From contig NZ_CP125295.1 of the NCBI RefSeq assembly GCF_030412785.1, positions 2,294,001 to 2,358,000 on the forward strand: 64,000 bases of DNA. Direction: 5' to 3'. The notes beneath the pieces are model-generated. The model was not told the origin of the DNA, searched no databases, and worked only from the letters and a program-made list of their open reading frames with translations. The DNA comes from Paraburkholderia sabiae (GTDB lineage Bacteria; Pseudomonadota; Gammaproteobacteria; Burkholderiales; Burkholderiaceae). How positions within the stretch are numbered: the first letter of the stretch is position 1; the number at the start of each line of letters is the position of its first letter. This document shows, one piece after another, positions 57,072 to 64,000 of this stretch. A program made the translations under genes and the position numbers.

Positions 57072-57767
57072 CTAGCTGCTCAACTCGCCGAGCGCTTTCT
57101 GCGTGTCGACGTCGATGAGGGCGTCGATGTCGACGGCCTGCGTTCCCGGAATCCGTTCCAGCAGTCGATCGAACGCGTCGCGCGCGCCGTCGCATGCACG
57201 CGCGATATCGTGCGGCGTATGGACTTCGCGGCGCATCGCGTCGAGGAAGTCTTTCCAGCGCGGCCCCGGCGGCACGCCGTCGCCGCTCAGATAGCGCAAC
57301 GGATGCGGCGCCAACGTTTCGTGCAAGCGCCGGTAGAGCACGGTCCCGCCCAGTTGCGATCCTTCGATCACGTAACACACGCCCCACCGGTAAGCGGCAT
57401 CGTCGGCATCGGGCGGCGCGGCTTCGTCGCCAGTCGTGTCGATCGTATCGCTCGGAACGCGCAGCGATGGATCAGCGAGATCCCGTTCGATCAGCGGCAT
57501 CCGCGCGATAAACGGCACGGCGCGCTGCGGGCCGTCGTCGAAGCGAGCGAGCCATCGTTCGAGCGGCGCGAGCCACGCCCCGATCAGTTGCAGATGCAAG
57601 CGATAGTCATGCAGCGTCGGCATATCCGCCGAAAGCGGCATCGTCGAATCGATCAGCGCGTGACGGCTGCCCGTCGCGACACGCAGCGCGGCGAGCACAT
57701 CGGGTTCAGACGTGGAAAGCGGAGAAGACACGCGAGGTTTCCAGTGCGAGATAAATGGACCGGTCAT
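57072..57767 (-). CDS. bphO: Biliverdin-producing heme oxygenase (BphO type)
   Basis: 231 residues from the ATG at 57767; an upstream ATG at 57830 is in frame but would add a leader that does not fit. The proximal heme ligand is H36 in ATGSRHALIDS, and the distal helix motif is VIEGSQLGGTVLYRRL. Bacterial BphO opens heme to biliverdin IX-alpha, the chromophore that C22 of the phytochrome binds. It is 3.5 kb from bphP and on the other strand, so co-regulation must be at a distance. Confidence 0.9.
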   Translation of the reverse strand: MTGPFISHWKPRVSSPLSTSEPDVLAALRVATGSRHALIDSTMPLSADMPTLHDYRLHLQLIGAWLAPLERWLARFDDGPQRAVPFIARMPLIERDLADPSLRVPSDTIDTTGDEAAPPDADDAAYRWGVCYVIEGSQLGGTVLYRRLHETLAPHPLRYLSGDGVPPGPRWKDFLDAMRREVHTPHDIARACDGARDAFDRLLERIPGTQAVDIDALIDVDTQKALGELSS

Positions 57768-57831
57768 TCTAATGGCTGCGCGTGCAACCACATACATCGG
57801 GCGCAGACATCGAAACAAAATGAAATACAAC

Positions 57832-57860
57832 GTAAAACGGGCCGCGTCGCAACGCGGCCC
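57832..57860 (-). terminator. Intrinsic terminator downstream of the CsbD-like gene
   Basis: GGGCCGCGT (57839-57847) pairs with ACGCGGCCC (57852-57860). Leftward a short T-run follows. Confidence 0.65.
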
Positions 57861-57936
57861 TGCGGGCTTTGCCCGTCTAGCTTATACGCTCCCTGTGATC
57901 GAACCGCCGGGCGGCTCTACTCTGTGCGCCGCCTGA

Positions 57937-58137
57937 TCAGTGATGATGCTTGCGGTCTTCGCGAGCGACGTCCTTGGCGGCTTCCTTCGCGTCACCGTAG
58001 GACTTCTGCATTTCGCCGGCGCCCTGCTGCACATCGCCCTTCAACTCCTGGCTGCGGTTGCCCGTTGCCTTGCCGACGGCCTCATTGACCTTGCCTTTCA
58101 TCTTCTCGGCGGTGCCCTTCACTTGATCCTTGTTCAT
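57937..58137 (-). CDS. CsbD-like stress protein
   Basis: 66 residues from the ATG at 58137 (MNKDQVKGTAEKMKGKVNEA). This is the CsbD pattern of short repeated KxKGKxxEA units, ending with a basic HHH tail. Hydrophilic, no membrane segment. CsbD proteins are induced by general stress; their molecular role is unknown. Confidence 0.85.
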   Translation of the reverse strand: MNKDQVKGTAEKMKGKVNEAVGKATGNRSQELKGDVQQGAGEMQKSYGDAKEAAKDVAREDRKHHH

Positions 58138-58254
58138 GGCTGACTCCGTCTGGTTACGCCGACGCACGGTTGCGTCAGTCGATCAGATTTGAGCATCCGT
58201 TGTGCCTGGCTCATGGAGTCGATCGCGCCATCAATCGCGTGGTGGATCACACTG

Positions 58255-58464
58255 TCAGCCGACCTCTGGCGCACGCGTTTCGAGCGCCCGCAGCTGCCCG
58301 TCGAGCTTGCGCGCCCGCACCTGTTGCGACGGCACGAGCCGCGCCGCCATCACCGCGTTGAGCCGGGTGCGCCAGTATGAAAGCGGAAAGCGGTGTTCCG
58401 CGGAGATGTTTTTGAGCACGCGCTCCAGATGCTGGAGTTCGCTTTCCAGTTGATAGTTGTCCAT
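58255..58464 (-). CDS. Small hypothetical protein (69 aa)
   Basis: Start at 58464 (MDNYQLESELQHLERVLKNI), with AGGGGA upstream; the frame open to 58539 or beyond is not supported. Helical, with an early acidic stretch and basic middle. It looks like a conserved small protein of Burkholderia-type genomes, located beside the CsbD-like gene. Function unknown. Confidence 0.6.
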   Translation of the reverse strand: MDNYQLESELQHLERVLKNISAEHRFPLSYWRTRLNAVMAARLVPSQQVRARKLDGQLRALETRAPEVG

Positions 58465-58624
58465 TGTTGGTCCCCTTTTGTGTCTTGTTCCCGTCGGGAG
58501 GTCGATGCATCGGCGCAGGCAGCGTTTGAAACAGGCCATCGATACGCTGGCCGTCTAGCAGCACTTGCCATACCTGCAATCCAGATTGCATCGCCCGACG
58601 GCCGACACGCCGTCCGGGGTCACG

Positions 58625-59512
58625 CTAGACGTAAGGACGCTCGCGCATCCATTTCGTCATGATCCATTTCTCGCCGCTCGTGACGGGTGCGCCGCCGTGC
58701 AGCGTCAGCGGATCGAGCTGGCGGCGCCCGTTCATGTAGCGGAAGTAGATCGCGCCGCCTTGCCGCGCCATCACCGCGAGCCCCGCATCCGGAAACACCG
58801 TTTCCCCGCCGCCGTCGACGTCGCTCAGATAGACGATCAGCGTTGCCACTCGCTGGCCGCCGCGCGACGTATGCAGCAGGCTGCCGCCCTGGCCGGGCGG
58901 GAAGTAATCGAAGTGCGGACGGTATTCGCCCCCCTTCGTGTAATGCAGGATCTGCAATCCTTCGCCATGTTCGAGCGGCCAGTTCATCAACGCCGAGATG
59001 CGGCGGTCCAGCCGCTCGATGAACGCGTCCTCGCAGCGCTGGAACCAGAAGCCTTCGCTGGTGCGCAGCTGGATCACGTCTTCGCGGCCGCTCTCGGGAT
59101 TGACCGTCGTGGAGCGTTTCAGCCGATGCCGCGCGCGCTCGATGAGTTCGTCGCATTCGTCGCGCGAGAGCACGTCGTCGAACGCGATGACCTGCGGACG
59201 CTCGAAGCGCACGCGAACCGCGATATCGCGGTCGTGCGCGCGCACCGTGTTGCCCACCGCGACGGGACAGGCATCGTAGTCATAGGCACGCGTTTCTTCT
59301 TCCGTCGGCTTGTCGATGACGGCCGCTTCGGTGCCTGTTTCCGCGCGTTTTTCCGCGAGTTGAGCGGATGACGCGCGGCGCACGATCTCGCCCGCCGCGT
59401 CGGCATCGAAACCCGCCTGCACCATCGCCTCGACCATCGATTCGGGCGTGCACCCGCGGCCCACGTTCGTCGTGAGCCATTCCTGCCATGCCGTATCCAC
59501 TTCGCGCATCAC
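58625..59512 (-). CDS. Prolyl 4-hydroxylase-like 2-oxoglutarate/iron dioxygenase
   Basis: 295 residues. Iron is bound by H200, D202 (YRPHFDYF) and H272 (LTLHGGAP); K282 (EKWIMTKW) binds 2-oxoglutarate. The N-terminal 90 residues are helical and may bind substrate. The P4H-type double-stranded helix occupies 105-290. Bacterial members hydroxylate proline-rich proteins such as EF-Tu or short peptides. No signal peptide is seen. Confidence 0.88.
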   Translation of the reverse strand: MMREVDTAWQEWLTTNVGRGCTPESMVEAMVQAGFDADAAGEIVRRASSAQLAEKRAETGTEAAVIDKPTEEETRAYDYDACPVAVGNTVRAHDRDIAVRVRFERPQVIAFDDVLSRDECDELIERARHRLKRSTTVNPESGREDVIQLRTSEGFWFQRCEDAFIERLDRRISALMNWPLEHGEGLQILHYTKGGEYRPHFDYFPPGQGGSLLHTSRGGQRVATLIVYLSDVDGGGETVFPDAGLAVMARQGGAIYFRYMNGRRQLDPLTLHGGAPVTSGEKWIMTKWMRERPYV

Positions 59513-59589
59513 ACCCTCGCTGCTTCGTTGTCGTGTCCGCTTCCCTTACGTCCCGCCCGTGCCGCGCTTATGCCGCGCTTATGTCGCGC

Positions 59590-60063
59590 TTATGCCGTTC
59601 GTGCACGCCACGCCGAGAGCCCGCGTTTCGCCTGCTCGCGAATCGCGCCCTGCACGAACGGCGTCCAGCCGAGCAGCGCGCCCTTCGCACCCAACGCCTG
59701 ACTCGCCCACCGCCACAGGTCGAAACGGTCGCGATGCTCGACGATCAAACCGTCGCGAAACACGAAGCGCGCGTCGATCTGATTCACGACCGTCCTGCCC
59801 GTCTGGCTGAACACGTAACTTGCGACCCAATGCGCGCTGCCGTGGTCGTCGTCGGCCGTGACATGGCTGAACGCGAGCGTGAACTCCTGCGCGCGCGATA
59901 CCAGCATGCGCCACATGTCGCTCACTTCGTCGCCGTGCAGTTCCGTGAACACGGGGTCGCTGAACGTGACGTCGGGCGCGTAGCACGCGGCCATCGTCTC
60001 GACATCGCGCCGCTGGAACGCTTCGTAGAATCGCTCGATCAATGCTGCATTGGGATGAGTCAT
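59590..60063 (-). CDS. SnoaL/NTF2-like protein
   Basis: 157 residues from the ATG at 60063 (MTHPNAALIERFYEAFQRRD). The first 70 residues show the SnoaL-like signature: helix with FYEAFQRRD, then YAPDVTFSDPVFTELHGDEV, and W73 in DMWRML. The later strand RFVFRDGLIVEHRDRFDLW is typical. This fold is used by small enzymes and ligand-binding proteins; the specific role is unknown. Confidence 0.8.
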   Translation of the reverse strand: MTHPNAALIERFYEAFQRRDVETMAACYAPDVTFSDPVFTELHGDEVSDMWRMLVSRAQEFTLAFSHVTADDDHGSAHWVASYVFSQTGRTVVNQIDARFVFRDGLIVEHRDRFDLWRWASQALGAKGALLGWTPFVQGAIREQAKRGLSAWRARTA

Positions 60064-60232
60064 GTTGGTCTTGTATGCCCCGTTTTTACCTGCCCGCGAC
60101 CGCCGCCGTAATAACGTCCGATAAACGTTCAACCGCGCCGCGCGATCCATTGCGTCGGCGCAACGTCAGAGTCATGAAGGCAAGGTACAACACGCTCGCG
60201 CGATCGCGCAATCGTTCAGTTATGTCGCCGTC

Positions 60233-61516
60233 TTACGCGGCATCGGGATCCGAGCGATGGATCGCGATGCCTTCCATCGGATCGGGCTCGGCGTGCCACG
60301 GCGCACGTTCGATCATCCGCTGCGCGTCGGCGTAACCGGCGTCCCAGCGACGCCGGATGCCGTCCGTCGAAAAGTCGATGTCCTTGTGAAGATCGTCGCG
60401 TCCGAAGCTCGGCGCATCGAGTTCGATCACCTGCATCGTCGTGCCGCAGCCCCAGTTCAGCAGTTCCTTGACGGCCGCCGACTCGCGCTCGTCGTCGGGC
60501 AGATGTTTGCCGAGTTCGCGGATCACATGTCGCAGCCGGTGAATCTGCCGCTGTCGTTCGAGATGGCTCTCGGCGCGACTCGAATACTGGATGTCGCGCT
60601 GACGGCTCATCGCCTCGTGGATCGACGCCGGCTCGGCGCCATGCGCGGGCCACAGTTGCACGGTGAAGATCACGGAGCTATGGCGCGGCCGGTCGTCGAG
60701 CACGGCTTCGAGCGGCGTATTCGAATAGATGCCGCCGTCCCAGTACGCTTCGCCGTCTATCCGCACGGACGGAAAGCCCGGTGGAAACGCCGCCGACGCC
60801 ATCACATGGCCGACGTCGAGCGGCTCGTCGCGATTGGTGAAATAGCGCATCTGTCCGCTGCCCACGCCGACCGTGCCGACCGTGAGGCGCGTTTCCTTGC
60901 CGTTCAGATAGTTGAAGTCGATCAGCGCGGCAAGCGTCTCGCGCAGCGGCTCGGTGTGATAGAACGCGGCCTGCTCGATGCCGACGGGCGTTTGCAGCGC
61001 GAGCCATGCATCGGCGCGCGGCGTGAAGAACGCGGGCAAGCCTTGCGACATGATCGACAGGTTGCGCAGCCATTGCTCGTAGCCGGGAATCCATGCGGCC
61101 CAGGCCGTCGCGAGCGCAGTCGACAGATGCGCGGGCAGTCCGAGCGCAGCGCAGGCTGGCCCACAGGCGGCGAGCCAGTTCGGCGTTTGATGGCCCGTCC
61201 ATGTCACGCGATCCCAGAACATGCGCAGGCGCTCCATCCGATCGGCGGGCGGATTGCCCGCGATGATCGCACCGTTGATCGCGCCGATCGACGTGCCGAT
61301 CACCCAGTCCGGCTCGATCCCGGCGTCGTGCAGCGCTTCGAACACGCCCGCCTGATACGCGCCCAGCGCGCCGCCGCCTTGCAGCACGAGGACGACCTGC
61401 GCATCGATATCAGGATGCGCGGCAGCGCGCGCGTCTTCTGCCTTGCGAGGCCGCGTGGATCCGCGCGAGGCCTGCGCGGAATGCGCAACCGCATGGACCG
61501 CAGTTTTCTTGACCAT
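60233..61516 (-). CDS. Patatin-like phospholipase
   Basis: 427 residues. The oxyanion motif is LQGGGALGAYQAGVFEAL; the nucleophile S76 is in GTSIGAINGA; and D260 is in the DGG motif (YWDGGIYSNTPLE), so the Ser-Asp dyad is complete. A C-terminal extension of about 130 residues resembles DUF3734, often seen with this group. No signal peptide; likely cytoplasmic or membrane-associated lipid hydrolase. Confidence 0.9.
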   Translation of the reverse strand: MVKKTAVHAVAHSAQASRGSTRPRKAEDARAAAHPDIDAQVVLVLQGGGALGAYQAGVFEALHDAGIEPDWVIGTSIGAINGAIIAGNPPADRMERLRMFWDRVTWTGHQTPNWLAACGPACAALGLPAHLSTALATAWAAWIPGYEQWLRNLSIMSQGLPAFFTPRADAWLALQTPVGIEQAAFYHTEPLRETLAALIDFNYLNGKETRLTVGTVGVGSGQMRYFTNRDEPLDVGHVMASAAFPPGFPSVRIDGEAYWDGGIYSNTPLEAVLDDRPRHSSVIFTVQLWPAHGAEPASIHEAMSRQRDIQYSSRAESHLERQRQIHRLRHVIRELGKHLPDDERESAAVKELLNWGCGTTMQVIELDAPSFGRDDLHKDIDFSTDGIRRRWDAGYADAQRMIERAPWHAEPDPMEGIAIHRSDPDAA

Positions 61517-61680
61517 CGTGCTTCTCCGTTGAGCAACGAAGCGTTCGACTGGAGACTTGCGGCGCGTGCCTGAGCCAAAACCTCAGGCAAATCCACGGCC
61601 GCAAGCAGTCACACGATAGCGCACCTTTATTTCGCGCGCACTTCAGGGCGCGCGGACGTACTGCCTGCTTACTTCGCCGC

Positions 61681-63126
61681 TTACTTCGCGATACGCAGAA
61701 TGGCCGATGCGAGTTGCGCGTAACACGGCTTGATGTCGTTGATCGTCGCCGCGTAGCAATACACGCCGACAGGCTGCTTCGAGTCGTAACAGCGGCTCGG
61801 ACCATCGGCGACATTGGCGATGCACTTCAGAATGTCCTGGCCGACCTCGCCGCTGCCCGCGCCCGTCTTCGTCAGCAGCGATGGACCGTAGCCGAGCGCG
61901 AACACATAGATGCCTTCCGCGCGCGCCTTGGCGGCCATCATTTCCATCAGGTTGCGCGACGCGTTGTTCACGTTCTGATACTTGATCAGCATGTTGGCGA
62001 GTTTCGAACTGGACGAGGCGACGTTCGGCATGCTGCTCGTGACGGGACGCGTCAGCGTGCCTGCGATGGGCGATGCCGGCGTGATCGGCAGCGTCGAGCT
62101 GGCATCGGATGCGGCGTGGACGTCATAGGTCGCGGGCATGCTGGTCACGTTGTCGGCGTAGGGGTCGTGACAGCTGGCCTGCTGGTTCTGCACGGACATG
62201 TTGTTGAACGCGCCGGGGTTATTGTTCGACGAGGTCGAGGTCGGCGGGCTGTCGCTGGACACGATCGTGTAGCCGCCCGTCGCGCAGGTCGTCGTCGCGC
62301 CCTTGGTGAAGTTCGCCGCAAAACTGTTCGGCGCCCCGTCCGAGAAAAACACGATCACGCGCAGACTCGACGGCTGCGTGATCACGTGATCGAGCTGGTA
62401 TTTCGCGTTCCAGATCGCATCCACGGATGCCGTGTTGCCGCCGAAGCTATAGCCGTTGATCTTCGTCGTCATCGTCGTGCGGTCGAAGCCGCGCGTCTGG
62501 TCGCTCTTGAACGGCACGTCGACGACCGTGCCCGTCGCGAAGTGCATCAGCGAAACGCGGTCGGTCGACGTGTTGAAGTTGTTGAGAAAGCCCGTCGATC
62601 CCGAGCGCACCGCTGCCTGAGTCGTCGTGTCGCTCATCGAACTCGTCACGTCGATCACGAACGACAGGTCGAGATCGCGCCGGATCGCTTCGCCCGTAGT
62701 CGCGACGTTGAGCACCTTGAAACCCTGGATCTGCATCAGCGTGAGCGGCACGGAGGCCTGCGCGGCGAGATCGATCGTCACAGTGCCTTTGTCGATCTTG
62801 ACCGACGGCGCGCTCAGCGTCGCCGTCGAACCGAGAAAGCCCGTCGGATAGTTCGCCGCAAAAAACGCGTTCGCAGCCGTGGTCGCGTTGCTGATCTGCT
62901 CGGCCTGGCTCGCGCCGCGCGTGACGGCCTGGCCCGCCGCGATCAGCGCGCCGTCGACGGCTGAGTCCAGCCGCGCCTTGATCATGTAGCCCATCCCCGC
63001 GTCGATCGCGAGACCGGCAACGCCGAGCAGCGCCGCCAGCGACAGCGCGACGAGAATGCTCACCGAACCCTGCTGGCGCTTCTGCGCACGCATCGTTCTT
63101 TTCAAGGTCTTCATCGCTTTTTTCAT
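61681..63126 (-). CDS. TadG-like pilus protein with von Willebrand A domain
   Basis: 481 residues from the ATG at 63126, with GGGGGAAG upstream; an ATG at 63114 is an alternative. Near the start is a TadE-type membrane helix (VSILVALSLAALLGVAGLAI, followed by DAGMGYMIKARLDSAVDGAL). From about residue 165 there is a VWA domain: DLSFVIDVTSSMSDTTTQ contains the DxSxS-like metal site in altered form, and VIVFFSDGAPN is the later strand. TadG-type proteins help assemble Flp pili. The stop is followed by a duplicate of the same GCTTACTTCGC unit. Confidence 0.85.
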   Translation of the reverse strand: MKKAMKTLKRTMRAQKRQQGSVSILVALSLAALLGVAGLAIDAGMGYMIKARLDSAVDGALIAAGQAVTRGASQAEQISNATTAANAFFAANYPTGFLGSTATLSAPSVKIDKGTVTIDLAAQASVPLTLMQIQGFKVLNVATTGEAIRRDLDLSFVIDVTSSMSDTTTQAAVRSGSTGFLNNFNTSTDRVSLMHFATGTVVDVPFKSDQTRGFDRTTMTTKINGYSFGGNTASVDAIWNAKYQLDHVITQPSSLRVIVFFSDGAPNSFAANFTKGATTTCATGGYTIVSSDSPPTSTSSNNNPGAFNNMSVQNQQASCHDPYADNVTSMPATYDVHAASDASSTLPITPASPIAGTLTRPVTSSMPNVASSSSKLANMLIKYQNVNNASRNLMEMMAAKARAEGIYVFALGYGPSLLTKTGAGSGEVGQDILKCIANVADGPSRCYDSKQPVGVYCYAATINDIKPCYAQLASAILRIAK

Positions 63127-63165
63127 CGCTTCCCCCGTGCTTCGTGCAGCCACGCTGCCGGCGCT

Positions 63166-63810
63166 TCAGAACACGCTCATCGAATACAGATTCGGCGACA
63201 GCGCGGGCGTCGTGATGCCGCCGCCGAGATTGATCGCGCCGACCAGCGGCGGCTGCACATAGAACGCTTCGACCGCGTACGCGATCTGGCCGTCGGAGAG
63301 CTTGCCCTTGAGCAGATCGACCGGCTGCGGTGGCGTCTTGCCGCCGAGTCCGTTGCACGATCCGCTGCCGTCCGTCGCCCACGACGTGCCCGCCGTCGAG
63401 CAGTTCCAGATCTTGCTGGCCGCACCGCTGTCGCCGCCGCCCGTCCATTTCCATTGCGCGACGACCGTGCCCGTGCAGCCGTTGCCCTTCGAATCGCAGC
63501 CGGTCGAGCCCATGATCTGCGTGATGTAGATCATGCCGCTGCCGCTCATGCTGAGCGGCGGCGTGGTGGCCGCGAGCGACGACATGATCGTCTGCATCGG
63601 ATACGTGGCCGCGGCGCGCGACGCGAGATTCGCGCCTTCGCGACTGACGTTGATGAGGATCATCTGCGCCTGCACGTTGCGCGCGATGTCGTAGAGCGGC
63701 AGCGCGATGCCGAGCAGCAGCGGCAGCAGCAGCGCGAACTCGATGCTGACGATGCCCCGCGTCCTGCGGCGTGCGCTTATTCCGCCTTTGAGCCGTGGTC
63801 TCGTCTTCAT
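63166..63810 (-). CDS. TadE/TadF-like pseudopilin-related protein
   Basis: 214 residues. A short basic head (MKTRPRLKGGISARRRTRGI) leads into the TadE helix VSIEFALLLPLLLGIALPLY, with the characteristic E of the Tad pilin-like signature. The remaining extracellular part is Gly/Ser-rich with several cysteines. It starts one base after the stop of the gene on its right, so it is part of a tad operon. Confidence 0.85.
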   Translation of the reverse strand: MKTRPRLKGGISARRRTRGIVSIEFALLLPLLLGIALPLYDIARNVQAQMILINVSREGANLASRAAATYPMQTIMSSLAATTPPLSMSGSGMIYITQIMGSTGCDSKGNGCTGTVVAQWKWTGGGDSGAASKIWNCSTAGTSWATDGSGSCNGLGGKTPPQPVDLLKGKLSDGQIAYAVEAFYVQPPLVGAINLGGGITTPALSPNLYSMSVF

Positions 63811-63811
63811 G

Positions 63812-64000
63812 TCAGAAGCCCTCGTTGCGCATGGTCGCCGCGACGCTGAAGTTGAAGAAGCCGCCGGGAAAGAACGAGCGGATCATCGGCGTAAGCATCG
63901 GCCACGCGCAGTTGAGTTGCAGCACGACGATGTCGCCGGGATTGCCGAACATGTTCGACTGATAGCTCGAATCGCCCGCATAGCTCTGCGTCTTGCCGCT
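63812..64000 (-). CDS. Partial TadE-like protein, C-terminal 62 residues
   Basis: Open frame runs off the right edge; only the end is in the window (FPGGFFNFSVAATMRNEGF). The extracellular-looking tail and operon position suggest a TadE/TadF-family protein. The stop TGA at 63812-63814 is one base from the next start. Confidence 0.6.
   Translation of the reverse strand, partial: SGKTQSYAGDSSYQSNMFGNPGDIVVLQLNCAWPMLTPMIRSFFPGGFFNFSVAATMRNEGF

Overview
The window looks like a piece of a Paraburkholderia/Caballeronia-type (Burkholderiaceae) chromosome. Supporting signs are the GC-rich host genes, a DUF4148 protein, a complete narGHJI operon with a parvulin gene and narK, a benABCD operon with a BenM-like regulator, a phosphocholine-type phospholipase C, glgA/glgX and a bacteriophytochrome cluster. 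The species cannot be fixed from the sequence alone.

Layout. Positions 1-6500 are a visibly less GC-rich accessory element that continues off the left edge. It holds a tightly packed leftward run of mostly unrecognisable genes, read from a winged-helix replication-type protein and a terminase-small-like HTH protein. It also holds a ribbon-helix-helix gene behind its own operator, a small rightward gene with its own terminator, and a leftward membrane protein next to the host junction. It resembles the end of a prophage or phage satellite, but no integrase, portal or large terminase is visible. Positions 6520-12240 carry ordinary host genes: a Mop-type molybdate-binding protein, YceH, a Tat phosphoesterase, a LysM/LytM lipoprotein and glutaredoxin. 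Positions 12491-15112 hold a divergent AraC regulator and dihydrolipoamide-dehydrogenase-like flavoprotein.

Positions 15417-24309 are the respiratory nitrate reductase operon (FNR-type box, narGHJI, parvulin, narK). Positions 24340-29125 are benzoate dioxygenase/dihydrodiol dehydrogenase genes under a divergent BenM-like LysR regulator, followed by a porin at 29572-30738. Nitrate respiration and aerobic benzoate ring hydroxylation therefore sit next to each other. Positions 30960-46517 are a mixed block: epimerase-cupin pair, MocR-type regulator, large AI-2E-family permease, hydrolase-LuxR fusion beside an AurF-like di-iron protein, VC0807-like membrane protein plus cytosine-deaminase-like amidohydrolase, phospholipase C, a fused double Asp/Glu racemase, a lone receiver protein and a SYLF lipoprotein.

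Positions 46813-50869 hold convergent glgA (behind a sigma-54-like promoter) and glgX. Positions 51075-57767 are a light-sensing cluster: bacteriophytochrome kinase, receiver, PAS histidine kinase, second receiver and heme oxygenase, which would make the biliverdin chromophore. A large palindromic element of about 570 bp lies between its convergent members. The 3' ends of both genes facing this palindrome show an abrupt shift to T-ending codons. The right end has CsbD-like, prolyl-4-hydroxylase-like, SnoaL-like and patatin genes, then the last genes of a leftward Tad/Flp pilus cluster (TadE/TadG-like) that continues off the right edge.

The least explained parts, in my view, are the 1-6500 element with its duplicated WMNQFK domain, the palindrome at 54011-54582 with its flanking codon-usage shift, and the structured leader in front of yceH.
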